A stretch of DNA of 64,000 bases, from assembly GCA_012295275.1 (NCBI GenBank), contig CM022670.1, positions 1,856,867 through 1,920,866 on the forward strand. Direction: 5' to 3'. Origin of the DNA: Chrysomallon squamiferum (lineage: Eukaryota; Mollusca; Gastropoda; Neomphalida; Peltospiridae). The notes under the pieces were generated by a model, which was given only the letters and a program-made list of their open reading frames with translations, ran no database searches and was not told the origin of the DNA. Numbering within the stretch: the first letter of the stretch is position 1; every line of letters begins with the position of its first letter. A program made the position numbers and the translations under genes. Below, in pieces: positions 1-12,834 of the stretch.

Positions 1-1020
1 TTAGGCAATTTATCTGATGGTAAAATGAAAAAATAAAATATAAATTAACTAAAAAAATATTAAATTAATTAACTTCCAAATGTTAACTAAAGGAATTAAA
101 AGAATTTTTAAGAAAAATTCAGACAACCTAAACAACATAACTAGAAATACCATTTTGAACAGAATTCTCTAGCCCACAACAAGCATACTTAAATACTGTC
201 GTTATGGAGGCTGGCACACATATGAAGAAGGATGAAAACAGAGCTTACACCTTTATCAGTCTCTTAAAACAATTTACTGATTAATATCCATTAAAAAAGT
301 CAAGACTGAAATTAACAACAAAAATTCATTCTAGTTACATACGGTATATCGTTTTATTTTTCATTTTTACCAGTGTTTACGTATAACAATTTCTACGAAT
401 AATATAAGCTCAAATTGTCCATGTTTAACATGACGTAATTTCGAACGCATATACGCAAAACACACATTGATTTTCTGAAGATGAATAACAAACCAATAAT
501 TACAGAATAATAATAAGGCAGAACTGATCTTTACTCAAACATAACAATCAGCTGAGCTTTTTTTTTCTTTCTTTTTGTTCTTAATTGAGGTTTTAATCAC
601 TAACTATTTAAGAAATACGAGTTAAAAAAAGCTAACGATTCACATTATAAGAAAAATAAAATAAACTAACACACTTTATGGATTTGTTATTGTCGGTTGG
701 ACTTCCTCCTGTGCATATAATCATTATTACACTTCACTGCATATGACTGAAAAAACTAAATTATCGTTGCTGATTTTTTTTTTTATTCTAACAGTATTTT
801 TTTTAATGAAATAATGCACACGGAAATACTTCCTAATATAATTTCTTTTTGTGGCCGGTTTATTGTGGTGTTTATATTCAATTAAAAAAAAAAAAGAGGA
901 AAATAATGTTTTCGGCATTCATGCATGCGTATTTATTACAACAATGTTTTTTTTTGTTTTTTTTAAATATACATCCATGTTTCGATGAGGCCTTCACTCA
1001 AACACTGATAGAGAGACAGA
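1..1020. other. AT-rich intergenic DNA, no gene recognised
   Basis: Low-complexity AT-rich sequence with short poly-A and poly-T runs. Open frames here are short and full of F, Y, N and K, as expected by chance in AT-rich DNA. No splice-flanked conserved block was found on either strand. Confidence 0.6.
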
Positions 1021-1246
1021 TATACACACATACCTACCTACCTAGCTACCTACCTACCTACCTACGCACATACATGCATACATACATACATACACACACA
1101 TACATACATAGATACATATACACACATATACATACAAACAAACATACAAACATACATGCACACATACACACATATACATACATACAAACAAATATACATA
1201 TAAACATACATACACACACACATACATACATACATACATACATATG
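1021..1246. repeat. (TACA)n / (CATA)n simple repeat
   Basis: Imperfect tetranucleotide array that starts with a CCTA-rich section and ends in ACAT repeats. Stop-free frames through it encode repeated Y-I-H-T or C-M-Y-V and are repeat artefacts. Confidence 0.9.
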
Positions 1247-2040
1247 GACACAGAAAGAGTCAACACAACAGACAACCTGATTGAGAGTGATGAATGCGTC
1301 TTGCAGTGTGTTTCTTCTTGTTTATCAAAATCCATTATTTATCTGCGCATTCAGCATTTGCCCGCTAATTCACACTTTACCCCGCGTCCGCATCCTGTAC
1401 GAATTCTGATGTTATCCCGTGATTCATGCGATATTTATTAACAGTTCGGCGGTATGATGTTCCTATCGATTTCTGGACGGGCATGCAGTGACATGCCTCG
1501 GCCCACAAAAACACGGAGACTTCGGCAAACTCTAATGAAACCCACTTGCACGATGTAATTGTGCGGAGATTAGTGTATCTAATCGCAGCAGTTTAGTTGA
1601 TTGATATGACAAGGTGACACGAGTGTGAAAGCATTGAGATGCGTTCCCGCTGCGTGGATTTAGATTATTTCCAGTCACCCATTCTTTAACTGGCAAACTC
1701 CGAGAATGAAACTTTACAGTCTCGGTGCTTCGGTTTGTGTCGGCCGGCTTCGTAATTTAAAAGGAACTCGGTCAGAGTTAGTCACGACAGTTAATATTTC
1801 AGACCCGATTTGCATGAGAGATGACGCTGAAATAAAGTTATCACCAGTTTTTTTTCTTCTGATCGGTTAATTATGAGCTTGTCTCTGCGAGTTCATCCTG
1901 GAAACGCTTTAACTAAAAGTTATTTAAATATCAACTTATTTGAACGAATCTGTCAATCCGCATACTCGGTTTTCTCATAGGTTTAAGTTTGAAAACTGAG
2001 ACACTTTCACGGAGTAGTTGTAATAAAGTTACCTTTAATT
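1247..2040. other. Higher-complexity, GC-richer non-repetitive tract of unknown function
   Basis: About 800 bp free of simple repeats and visibly richer in GC than its neighbours. The longest plus frame (1244-1441) is 65 codons and resembles no family I know. It could be a regulatory block, a non-coding exon or an old element. I cannot assign it. Confidence 0.35.
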
Positions 2041-2179
2041 TTGTTTTAAAGCAATAACAGTATTTGATTGCAGTTCTAACAGTGATGGTGACGGTAATAC
2101 AAGTTTTGGAAAAATAGTAATAATAATAGAGAGAGACGAGTTTGAAATATTAAGGACTCCAACTCTGTCTTCTACAGAT

Positions 2180-2292
2180 TTTGAAACATTATACATACAT
2201 ATATGTATATATATATATATATATAAAAATTTGTATGTATATATATATGTATATATGTATGTGTGTATGTATGCATGTATGTATTTATATCC
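2180..2292. repeat. (TA)n / (TATG)n simple repeat
   Basis: Alternating TA dinucleotides and GTAT tetramers. Confidence 0.85.
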
Positions 2293-2965
2293 ATATCTGA
2301 ACAATTACCTAACATCATTTTATAACATAAAACCCTAACAGTTTACATTTATCAGTAGAAAGACATTCCAAAAAGCGAGCGTTCGAGAGTAAAAAATGTA
2401 TCAAATAAAAACATGTCATTCATGTCCAAAAGGTTGCAACAGCACAAACACGTGTTGATGTGTTCTTGCATAAAATGTCTTCCTCTGTTTATCTGAAACA
2501 TTACAGACGAGGCTGAGATAGAATATATTTATTCACTTATATACAAAATTATAATTATTGGATTAATTAAAGTGACGCCGATGAAATAACGGAATCTCAT
2601 AGAGGGAGACTTGCCGCACATTCTCAGCTCATCAGAGGACACATCCGGCTGATTTCCGTTCCAACTATTACACGTCTAGCCTTCACACCAACTAATCAGA
2701 AATCATTATCTTCGTTCTGCAGAATAAATTCGTCTGAGAACCAACAGACGTCAAATATCAGTTCTTCCTTCTTAGCTCTGCTGCTATCTTCTTTTCTTTC
2801 TTATCTTTCTCTCCACCCTGTATATCTCTTTTAATCTCGTTCTGGTTTTTCTTGTTCTTCTTTTTTCCTTTCTTTCTACTATTCTGATTCTCTCTGACTG
2901 ACAAGAGATATGTTGTTTGTCTTTTCCTGGCTTCATCTCTGTCCCATTTTTGTTTCACAGCCTGT
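2293..2965. other. Intergenic sequence, no gene recognised
   Basis: Mixed-complexity sequence ending in a pyrimidine-rich stretch (about 2760-2960) that runs into the CT array. The minus frame there is K/E/R-rich because of this composition and is not a convincing gene. Confidence 0.5.
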
Positions 2966-2968
2966 TTC

Positions 2969-2969
<1 letters not shown>

Positions 2970-3062
<93 letters not shown>

Positions 3063-3300
3063 CTCTCTTTCTCTCTGCATCTCTCTCTGTCTGTCTCTCT
3101 CTTTCTCTCTCTCTCTGTATCTCTCTCTCTCTCTCTCTCTCTGTATCTCTCTCTCTCTCTCTGTCTCTCTGTCTGTCTCTCTCTCTCTGTCTCCCTCTTT
3201 CTCTCTCTCTCTGTATCTCTCTCTCTCTCTCTGTATCTCTCTTTCTCTCTCTGTCTCTCTCTCTCTCTCTGCCTGTCTTTGTCTCGCTTTCCCTCGATCT
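2970..3300. repeat. (CT)n array with TCTG/TCTT interruptions
   Basis: About 90 bp of pure CT followed by interrupted CTCTCTGT units. All overlapping S-L-S-L frames are artefacts. Confidence 0.95.
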
Positions 3301-3429
3301 ATCTATCTATACATGCATAATACATACATACATACATACATAGATACCTACCTAGATACATACATACATACATACATACATACATACATACATACATACA
3401 TACATACATACATACATACATACATACAT

Positions 3430-3501
<72 letters not shown>

Positions 3502-3503
3502 GA
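3301..3503. repeat. (CATA)n followed by (CA)n
   Basis: A (CATA)n tract to about 3446 turns into pure (CA)n to about 3500. This is a compound microsatellite. Confidence 0.95.
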
Positions 3504-3973
3504 CGTATAGAATTAATTGTAATCTCTCTGTCGCTCAGTCTTTAATTTATAATTAGCCGTGAACCTTTTTCAAGTTTTTCAACAATCAAATAAGTGGCTA
3601 ATTACTAAGCACAGCCGTAATACCAGAGATTACCTCCTTCACATAGATCTTTAAGATCAAAGGTTACTCTTTGCTTTGATGTCCATATATTGTTTTATTT
3701 CCCTTTTTAATCCTATTAAAACAACAATTTTAATTAAGCTTGAGTGAATGATACTACAGGTACCCAGATTATTAGATACAGAGACTTTGAAGTAGAAATC
3801 CTGAAAGTCAGTTGCATAATAGTTTTACAGTTTACACCGATACGTGATCAAATACACAGAATGATGATAGTGATGATGATGAAGATGATGATAAATTTTA
3901 AAAAATTAAAAAATAAACAATCGTAAAATGTTAGTTCTGATGTTTGTAATTATGTTGATGTGTGTCTGCTGTG
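3504..3973. other. Intergenic sequence, no gene recognised
   Basis: No conserved coding block was found. The 60-codon plus frame at 3744-3926 ends in a GATGAT/AAAAATTAAA-rich stretch and is probably chance. Confidence 0.5.
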
Positions 3974-3975
3974 AG

Positions 3976-4350
3976 AAAAATAAATAAATGAAGTGATATC
4001 TGAAGTATGCTATACTGATAAAAATAAATAAATGAAGTGATATCTGAAGTATGCTATACTGATAAAAATAAATAAATGAAGTGATATCTGAAGTATGCTA
4101 TACTGATAAAAATAAATAAATGAAGTGATATCTGAAGTATGCTATACTGATAAAAATAAATAAATGAAGAGATATCTGAAGTATGCTATACTGATAAAAA
4201 TAAATAAATGAAGTGATATCTGAAGTATGCTATACTGATAAAAATAAATAAATGAAGAGATATCTGAAGTATGCTATACTGATAAAAATAAATAAATGAA
4301 GAGATATCTGAAGTATGCTATACTGATAAAAATAAATAAATGAAGTGATA
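3976..4350. repeat. 44-bp minisatellite, about 8.5 copies
   Basis: The unit begins AAAAATAAATAAATGAAG and ends GCTATACTGAT. It recurs with a 44-bp period from about 3976. Variation is almost confined to one site, AAGTGATA versus AAGAGATA, so the array looks recently amplified or homogenised. Confidence 0.92.
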
Positions 4351-4354
4351 TATG

Positions 4355-4475
4355 TGTATGTTTGTATGTATGTATGTGTATGTGTATGTGTATCAGTGTG
4401 TATGTATGTGTGTATGTATGTGTATCAGTGTGTATGTATGTATATTTATGTGTGTGTGTGTGTGTGTGTGTATAT
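4355..4475. repeat. (GTAT)n/(TG)n simple repeat
   Basis: GTAT and TG repeats directly follow the last 44-bp minisatellite copy. Confidence 0.85.
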
Positions 4476-4955
4476 ATTCGCAATTCAAGCAATTCAACAA
4501 TCATAAACAAACTGAACTGCACCGCAGATAAATGATTAGTCAGTCAGAAAGAACATCCATTAAAACATCTCACTTATTGCACACTTGTCTAGACCACAAC
4601 GAAATTAACATTGAAGAAAAACTGAACGAGCTTGGAGTCTTTGTTAAATTGTCCAGAAAAAAAGAACCAGAAACACAAATTGCTAATTCCTTTATCTAGG
4701 TCCCACTGAAGTCATTCTTATCACATTTATAGTCTGGTATTCCATCTGGCGGTTATCTAATTAATCACATCCCAAGTCCCTCAGAGGTACTGAACTTCTA
4801 GCTGTACATGGTGATACAGAGATGTGGCTTGTATATATACATATTTAGTGTGTCAGAGTTGTTTTGTTGTATTGTTATTATGTAAACGCTTATAATTTGG
4901 AAGCTCTTTTGAATAGATGGCGTATCTATATTAGTATTACAGGCATATCTTATTA
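4476..4955. other. Intergenic sequence, no gene recognised
   Basis: Non-repetitive sequence without a long frame or a credible exon. Confidence 0.45.
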
Positions 4956-4959
4956 TATA

Positions 4960-5003
4960 TTTATTTATTTATTTATTATTATTATTATTATTATTGATTA
5001 TTG

Positions 5004-5039
<36 letters not shown>

Positions 5040-5048
5040 GATTATTGA

Positions 5049-5105
<57 letters not shown>

Positions 5106-5108
5106 TTA
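4960..5108. repeat. (ATT)n array
   Basis: Long ATT trinucleotide run with two TTGATTATT interruptions. Confidence 0.92.
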
Positions 5109-5509
5109 AATAGTCTCTATTCCTCTTTTTTAATTTTAACACCAGAACCAATTTTTTCTCGTTAAAATAAATTTCTCCTTTGAAGAGTCTTTCTTTTTGT
5201 TCTAATTTTCGTGTTAACTGTAACAGAGGGTCATATTTTAAAACAGAGAGCAATGTTGATTATCTGCAATAATGAAAGCGAAATAGAGCTGACAGCCGCA
5301 AATGTCCGCTGTTTGCTTTCAGATTTTATTAATCTGAGTTGCTGTAATAGAAGAAGATGAATTTTAAAAAATCCATTACTGCTACGCTGTAAAGGAAATA
5401 TTATAACCAGAAACCGCGATTTTTTCTTTCTCATTTTATGATCGACATATCGTACAGTTATGTTTAACTCGTAATAACTGAATTATAAATAATGCTTTCA
5501 ATTTCTTTA

Positions 5510-5510
<1 letters not shown>

Positions 5511-5584
<74 letters not shown>
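5511..5584. repeat. (CA)n microsatellite
   Basis: About 70 bp of pure CA. Confidence 0.95.
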
Positions 5585-5585
<1 letters not shown>

Positions 5586-6130
5586 AACACACACGCCAAT
5601 CCATTTACTAAATAAATGTAGTAGTTTTAATTAATGATAAGAACTGACAGCAAAAAGACATCCTTTTTTTCAGCTATTATTTATGATTTACTTATTTAAT
5701 AAAATCGCTCAAAAAGATATATACAAATTCAAGCAATTAAAACGGGTTTAATATTACCATATATATCCTTTAAGCGATCAGTAACATTTCAAATTTAAGT
5801 AATTTTTTCTTATACCCGGTCATCAGTTAAAATATTTAGATCGAAGACCGCATTGAATAGTTTCACCAATGTAAGCCTGATTTGTGTGTCATGAGATTTG
5901 TCTAGCTGAGTGTCACACACATTCAATACATTCCCATTAGCTGGCGAGACCGCTCAGAATCAGTTACACACAATGGCATGATCGTTATTGAGTGATATTT
6001 TTCTAACCAGACACAGATTTTCTCTTTCTCATTATATAACGTTTGTAAAAAAAAAAAAAAAAAAAAAATATATAAAAAAAAAAAAACAAAATATTAGCTC
6101 GGGGCCAGGTACTTTATTAACAGTTTTCTG

Positions 6131-6162
<32 letters not shown>

Positions 6163-6312
6163 TTAAAAATGTGATCCATGAAATCTCTCATATATTCTGT
6201 GTATAATTATTTTTTGTTCTTTCGTCTGTTATATTAAAATATTGTTTATCGGAGGTGATGTATACGTGTCTGTCTGTGTGTTTCAGTCAATCTTCCGCTC
6301 CATCCTGTTTGA

Positions 6313-6315
<3 letters not shown>

Positions 6316-6402
<87 letters not shown>
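6316..6402. repeat. (CT)n microsatellite
   Basis: About 84 bp of pure CT. Confidence 0.95.
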
Positions 6403-6403
<1 letters not shown>

Positions 6404-6409
6404 AAACAA

Positions 6410-7769
6410 TTCCTTGGATTTTACTCGAAACTTTGTTTCGTTACATAAATTCAAAATAAATAAATAAATAATGGAAAGATAGATAGATACACAGATAAGT
6501 TAAATTAAATAAAAACAGGAAAATCAATCGAACTGTTCTACCGTTTCGATTCAAGGGCGATAACTCGAAATGACAAACAATGAAATACTTCCTAATTGTC
6601 TGCCTTCGTTAAGTGACAAATCCCCCCATCCCATTTGCCTCTGTCTGCCCCCCTCTCTTTCGCTCTATTTAACACTTCTATCATTATATATATATATATG
6701 TTTATAAATAATTCATGGTTTTATTTGTAAGTAAATTATTAAACGCATTTATGACTAAAGTAGAAATTAAGCACTATGTTCACGATTAGAAAGAAATATC
6801 TGACATTAATTTACTTGTGCTTTAGTTTAGTAAAGACGAAACTTAATATCTGTGATTTTCTAGATGCATAGAAATGAAAAGACTTGCCGTGGCGAGGTCA
6901 ACTGCACCCAATCCAGTGTACTGCTTTGACCTTGAGGTTTTTTTTTTTCTTCTTTCTTCTTCTTCTTCTTCTTTTTTTCCTGTGGTTTTGGCTTTTCAGA
7001 GTGACTCATAATGACAGAAATAAACTGAAACATTTCAGACTGACTTAAAATGATTATTATAATTTTATATTTCACTGAAAGAAACCCACTGGTATAGATA
7101 GCTGAGATGCTGGGAGACATTATTGTCGCGACACCAGGCAAACAATTTTTTAATTTTACGGTACGGAAATCAGTCATATTTTGTCTGCAAGCTGTGTAGG
7201 AGTTTTGTGTACAACTTCTTCTCGGGAAGGAAATCGCTCGTCATGATCTTTGATAATTAGTCGTTAAGAACTAACTGAAACTGAGACCCGTAGATAAGTC
7301 GACCGTGGTGCTACTGTCACATTATTATTAAACATTTTAAAATGATTTATTTATTTATTAATTTATTAAACATTTTAAAAATTAATTGTTGTTATTTATT
7401 TATTTATTCATTTTTGTAGTTTTCATTTATTTCTTTGTTTTCGTGAGGGAGAGTATTTATTTATTTTTTTAATATATTTATTTATTTATTTATTTATTAT
7501 ATTTATTTTATTATCTAGACAGACTGTACTTGAATGTTCTCTAAGTATTTTCAAGTGTGAGTAACACCAACATATTCAAATCAGTGATTTGTCTCACAAG
7601 AAATGAAACGTGTGATCTGAAATAAAATACAACACACGAGATTAAAAAACTTGTGAAACCTGTTAAGCCTGTGTATCACGTGACCACTTCTACACCTGAA
7701 GAATAAAACTGTGTCAAATTTCTGCTTAAATTTAGGTTAAATGCAGCTTTAAGTTCTTTCGTTCCCTGG

Positions 7770-7805
<36 letters not shown>

Positions 7806-8310
7806 TCTTAGATTTTATATATTTTTTAGTTTTTGCATTTGCACAATTCAAGACGTACAGATAACAGTAGGTATTCGAGCAGTGGCATGCGGAAGGTGGG
7901 GTGGGGGCGAAGGGGCGGTGGCTCCGGGTATCCAAATGGGAGAGGGCATCAATTTGGGGAAAAGAACTTAATCAATTTCGTTGATTTATATATTAAAATC
8001 GAATAAAATGTTTATTTTATGTTTCATCTGTGTCTACATATTCAAAATATCTTTCTTTCTCATAGTGTTTCTCAGTACTAGGTCTTATACTTGAGTCTTT
8101 AGGGCGTACAGTCAAGCTGATAATAAAAAAAAATTTGTGACTCATCCTTTGTAATGGCGTGCACAATGGCGTGTTTGTTATTCGCAGCGGACATTTGAAA
8201 TAAAATATGTAAATGGCTTCGGTATCAATTTCAGACATCTGTGCACTTTGTGATTTGATTGTATCGTTAACTCCACTGCCATGAAATATGTAACAGTGCT
8301 CTGAGAAATC
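6410..8310. other. Intergenic DNA with scattered ATTT/poly-A repeats
   Basis: ATTT repeats lie at about 7340-7510 and a poly-A/TA run at about 7770-7806. Short frames such as 6860-7177 (minus) and 8017-8238 (minus) lack recognisable motifs and splice context, so none is called. Confidence 0.5.
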
Positions 8311-8315
8311 GTATT

Positions 8316-8492
8316 GATTTATATATTTATTTATTTTATTTTATTTTATTTTATTTTATTTTATTTATCTATTTATTTATTTTATTTTATTTTATTTTAT
8401 TTTATTTATCTATCTATTTATTTATTTATTTAAATATTATTTATTTATTTATTTATTTATTTATTCATTTCTTCTTCTTCTTCTTCTTTTTA

Positions 8493-8542
<50 letters not shown>
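8316..8542. repeat. Compound (TTTA)n/(TTTTA)n/(ATT)n array
   Basis: Successive ATTT, TTTTA, CTT and ATT microsatellites downstream of the glycosyltransferase 3' end. Confidence 0.9.
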
Positions 8543-8543
<1 letters not shown>

Positions 8544-8682
8544 ACTTTCTCTAGGCACACTGTTCTGTACAGATTAAACATTTCGAAACTTTTAATTTTT
8601 AATTTATTTCCTTTTAATAAAAATTTTCATGTCATGTGATCGACATCCCAAGACAAAGAAGAAACTGTACAAAACACATTCA

Positions 8683-8688
8683 TTTATT
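8683..8688 (-). terminator. Candidate poly(A) signal AATAAA of the GCNT-like gene
   Basis: AATAAA on the minus strand lies about 90 bp past the TAG stop at 8778-8780. It is the nearest canonical signal and would give a short 3' UTR. Confidence 0.6.
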
Positions 8689-8777
8689 TCACGAAACGTA
8701 CGTAACACAAATACTCCAACCAGAATGATCAAACTGACAGACGAACTGGTTCCAGCCTCAGTCACAAAACAACGGTG

Positions 8778-9072
8778 CTAGTTCGACTTCTTATTAACAA
8801 ACGGCAGACTGCGATAAGGACCTGTACTAAACGGAATAGACGCTGTTGTTTTGTTTCGAATCCACTGTTCCATGCAGTGCAAACCTGCAGGCTGGAAATC
8901 GAGATAGAATTTATTCGCGAATAATTCCTTCTTCGTCATCAGCAACGGGAGGTCGCCAACACCAAAGATGCAAACTCCATGGACGAACTTGCCGTGGCAG
9001 GGGTCAACTCCACCCCACCCCGCGTACGTTGCTAGCCACGCCTTTTTATCAGGCTGACCTACAGTAAGCCAA

Positions 9073-9106
<34 letters not shown>

Positions 9107-9191
9107 AATAATAATAATAATGATAATAGCGATATTATTAATAGATCTAAAGCTGTAGTGTATATCTACAGTAAGCCAAAAAAACAAAAAG

Positions 9192-9222
<31 letters not shown>

Positions 9223-10525
9223 ATATAATAATAATGATAATAGCGATATTATTAATAGATTTAAAGCTGTAGTGTATATCGTTTCTTATTCAATAGAAAT
9301 CTGTTAAAAGATTACAGAGTTTTAGCTTAGTATTGACAAAAGATAAAACTCACTAAGGCAACAAATTACACGTGAATTTACTTAATATTTATTCAGTCTT
9401 ACCTGAATAGCCGCCAGGTATCTCCAGGTGTGTATTATGATTTAGCGTGGCCCAAAAATATTCATCTGGACTTGAAATGTCTTTGCACCACTGTAAGAAG
9501 TCTTGAGATATTTCGCTCTTAATAACAAATTGCACAAACTTTCTTGAAAACACGCCGTACGCACTGCCTTTCACTATAGTAATATTATGTGGAGGTGCGG
9601 ATTTTAACTGATCTGTTCGTACCAGAACAGTTCTTCCATTTTTAACAGGAATATACTTATACTTATATTTATAACGAAGAGGCAACATTCTTTTGCCTGT
9701 TATACCTTCGATATCGTTCGACCCGTTGTAAATTTTCAATATTTTGACAATTTCCAGATTAGTTTTCAAGGGAAATTCTTGACCAGGCAGATTAATAAAA
9801 TAATTCCATTTTCGTTTTTTGGACAGCAGGTCAGTCATGCAGTTAATGTCAGCCTGCAGACGAGAGAACCCAGCGTACGTGACGTACTCCAGTCGCGAAG
9901 CAAGGAACACGTTGTTGAAGCAAGCTACGAGGGATTTCACAGCATTCCGCACAGAATCTGGAGCATAAGAATCTAAGTGGAGACAGTAGAAATTCTGTGG
10001 CCGATAGATCGATCTCAGCAAAATATTAATTTGCGCCACATCCTTGTAAAACACAATGCTGTACGCAATGGGAAAATCAGTCTCTTCTTTTGTGTTGGGG
10101 ATAGAATTGTAACCGTAATAGTCTCGGAACTGCTTGCAGTTGTGTGCCTGTTTTTCAATGGTTTGATCTTTAAATAAATTGGTGTAGCGTTCAACTTTTA
10201 ACTTTTTAGCTTTTGATATGGAAGCTTCGTCATCTTCGAAAATCGCTTTGCAGTCGACATGGACAAACTCTGGGAAACTAGGATTAAACGCAGGAACGAC
10301 TTGTTCTTGTCCTGAAAGATTTGAAACATTGGGAAAGATTACGCAGCTGGCTATGGTGCTGTCCAGGAACTGTTGGCCACGGATACTTTCCAGTTCCCAA
10401 GCAACGTACACGAGTTTGACTGACATGTAGCTCACGACAACAACCATGAGAAGCAACAGGGCTGACTTCGGCTTTAACCTCATTTCTAAAAACTGTAAAC
10501 TCTGCATTAATGCAAGGATGACCAT
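8778..10525 (-). CDS. Core-2-type beta-1,6-N-acetylglucosaminyltransferase-like (GT14), two coding exons
   Basis: The model is complement(join(8778..9058,9403..10525)), 1404 nt, 467 aa. Exon 1 ends CAG|GTAAG at 9403 and exon 2 begins after TGTAG at 9058. Both junctions are phase 1, so the frame is kept. The protein is type II: a short cytosolic tail, a hydrophobic anchor near residues 17-40 (KSALLLLMVVVVSYM), a stem with possible N-glycosylation sites (NVS, NLS), then the GT14 domain with IAYSIVFYKD, CLHLDSYAP, NYFINLPGQEFPL and SPDEYFWATL. Exon 2 supplies the conserved C-terminal GVCIFGVGDLP block. The length fits the family (about 430-470 aa). In this family the enzyme branches mucin-type O-glycans in the Golgi. 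Acceptor specificity cannot be read here. A KYKYKY stretch in mid-domain is unusual. A CAG acceptor at 10540-10538, only 12 bp before the ATG, implies an upstream non-coding exon. Confidence 0.9.
9062..9284. repeat. Tandem duplication (about 110 bp x2) of the GCNT intron 3' end
   Basis: The segment CTACAGTAAGCCAAAAA...(TA)n...GATAATAGCGATATTATT...GTAGTGTATATC occurs at about 9060-9166 and again at about 9168-9280. It carries the minus-strand splice acceptor (GGCTTACTGTAG), so the intron holds a second, upstream copy of its own acceptor. Confidence 0.85.
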
Positions 10526-10540
10526 AGTTCACTTTATCTG

Positions 10541-10615
10541 AAAAAAAAAAAAAAAAAATAAATAAATAAATAAATAAATAAAATTAAATAATTAATTAAA
10601 ATAAATAAGTACATA

Positions 10616-10659
<44 letters not shown>

Positions 10660-10665
10660 AATAAA
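10541..10665. repeat. A-rich (AAAT)n / (GAAA)n repeat
   Basis: A poly-A run on plus (the polypyrimidine tract of the GCNT acceptor on minus), then AAAT and GAAA tetramers. Confidence 0.85.
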
Positions 10666-10669
10666 AGAA

Positions 10670-11077
10670 ATATATATTAGTATGTAAATATGTATGTATG
10701 TATATGAACAATTATATAATAAATAAATAAAAAGAAAGACAAACAGACCAAAAGGTTTATCTGTTTGTCTGTGTGTCTATTTATATGTCAATCTGTATCT
10801 ACATCTGTCTATATAGATATAGAGAAATAAATATCTACAAATATATAGCTAGAGAAATAAATAGATCAGAAGTTGATAGTTATATAAATAAGAAAACAAA
10901 CACGATCAGCGCTGAAATAACATGAAAGTTTGTAAAAGTCGTAGCTTTTACGTGAAGTCAACGACAGAATGTTAATTTGCTCGGTTATATATACATTTTA
11001 CAGTTTCTTTTCAAAAATCCAGTTCTCCATTTTGGTATTCTGGTTCATTATTTTCTCCTTTTAATATCACCAAACTA

Positions 11078-11135
<58 letters not shown>

Positions 11136-12390
11136 GTGACTTTTTAAAAAACATTTCAAAGATACTTCTTTTCTTTATTCTTTTTTTAAAAAAAGAAAAA
11201 GAAAAGATCTTTAAATAAATGTTAACTTTTTTATTTTGACATTCATAGAGTGGTTTTTTTTATTACACCTTCTATATATTCAGTGTGATTACTACAGACA
11301 GCAAAACTCTTCTTCATAATTTTATAAAACAAGTATAGAGAATTGATGTTAATGAAAAGGAACTTTACGAAACTTTTAGCAGCCAGTTAATTAGTCTAAA
11401 AGTATTCTATAATAATTAGAAAAGAAACATATTGCAAGTAAACATGTATAAATCTGGGCAAAAATAAAAAATGAGACGTATTTCTGCATACAGAAATAAT
11501 ACAATTGTTTTGAGTATAATATAATGTAGTATACTTTAACGTAGAGTATTGTATAGTACACTACATCATAGTATGGAATTGCTCAGTGGCCTGTTTTATA
11601 ATATAGTACAGTACGATATAGTGTAGCATGGTATAGTGCAGTGTACTTCAGTACAGATTTGTATAAAATTTAGTAAAGTTTAGCGCAGAAAAGTTCAGTA
11701 TTAACACCGGACTGACTGTATACGCTTTCTAAATATTCATTCTGTCTGTTTGTCTTTCTGTCAGTTTATATATCCCGCTGTCTGTCTTTCAATCTATCTG
11801 TCTCTATTTATTTATTTGTCTATAAGTCTATAAATATCTGTACACGATTTCTTATAAGAAATGGACATTTTCAGTGCATTTAATCGAATTAATTCGTTAG
11901 TCTTAATACGGCGCTTCGTTACATTATTTTTATTTATGCATAGCAGTCGCTATCTCTGACTGTTAAAACTGTATCTTATTTTACTTGATAAGCGTCAGAC
12001 TAGCTCAGACATGTAGATGTAATACAGTAGTGTTAAATCTTTACGACAGATTAAAATGATGCAGACAACCTGCACACTTTAATAATATAGTGTTGTATAG
12101 TGGCACTTATCCCGTAAAATATCTTACAGTTTTAACAGGGTCAGACATAGTGACTGGTATGTGTGAAAAAAACCATAAATAAAAATGGATATTACATAGG
12201 CTACAGTTCAAGTTAAACAATGAAAACATCGCTTAACTTGTAAAACGTTAAATATGCAGTTATATAACAAGTGAGTATATTTAATTAAATTAATTCAGGG
12301 ATGTAAAAATACGTCACATTGTTTTTATTGTTTAATATGAAATTAGTATGACAACTATAAAAATATCAAGCTATAAAAACATCAGATAAC
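10670..12390. other. Probable first intron of the GCNT-like gene, no coding exon seen
   Basis: AT-rich, with (ATT)n at about 11080-11135 and GTATAGTA-type pentamers at about 11515-11690. No coding exon was found. It would be intron if the 5' exon near 12.7 kb is real. Confidence 0.4.
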
Positions 12391-12394
12391 AAAT

Positions 12395-12600
12395 GTCAAA
12401 TATACATACATATATACATACATACATACGTACACAAACATATATATACACATACATACACACACACATATATATACACATACATACATACATACATACA
12501 TATGTACACACATATATACACATACATACATACATACATATATATATATACATACATAGATATATACATGCATACACACATACATACATATATATCTGCA
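12395..12600. repeat. (CATA)n/(TA)n simple repeat
   Basis: Imperfect TACA/TA array. Long overlapping frames encoding Y, I, H, T or C, V, Y, M are artefacts. Confidence 0.92.
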
Positions 12601-12690
12601 TTCCTACCTACATAATATATACATACACACATGCATATAAACCTACAAAAACATACACAATTTTAGTAAAGAAATAAATACAATACTTAC

Positions 12691-12830
12691 AGCCATTATT
12701 TTTAATAACTTGTTCAAATAAAATAGGCGTACGGATGCGAACTTATCCATATCAGAAGAGGCGAACTTTGATAGTTTGATAGTTCTCCACTTATTGCTGT
12801 GAACAAAAGTTTCAGTCGTGTGAAAAAAGT
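12691..12830 (-). other. Candidate 5' non-coding exon of the GCNT-like gene
   Basis: On minus the sequence runs into AATAATGGCT|GTAAGTATTG, a near-consensus splice donor at 12690-12689. Joined to the acceptor at 10537 it would give a 5' UTR with a short upstream ORF (ATG GCT ATA AAG TGA) before the true ATG. The exon's far end is not defined. This is inferred from splice signals only. Confidence 0.35.
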
Positions 12831-12834
12831 GAAT

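Noticed and set aside
2910-3510. Long plus frames of S-L-S-L and Y-I-H-T repeats (also at 14865-15441, 40318-40695 and 62620-63123)
   Set aside because: They are translations of (CT)n, (CATA)n and (GA)n microsatellites. They are open in several frames at once and have no flanking coding sequence.
3300-4350. Regularly spaced repeats resembling a CRISPR array
   Set aside because: The 44-bp units are head-to-tail without unique spacers, in a eukaryotic genome.
9779-10430. Plus-strand ORFs of 65-70 codons within the GCNT exon
   Set aside because: They are antisense shadows of the well-supported GT14 coding exon.
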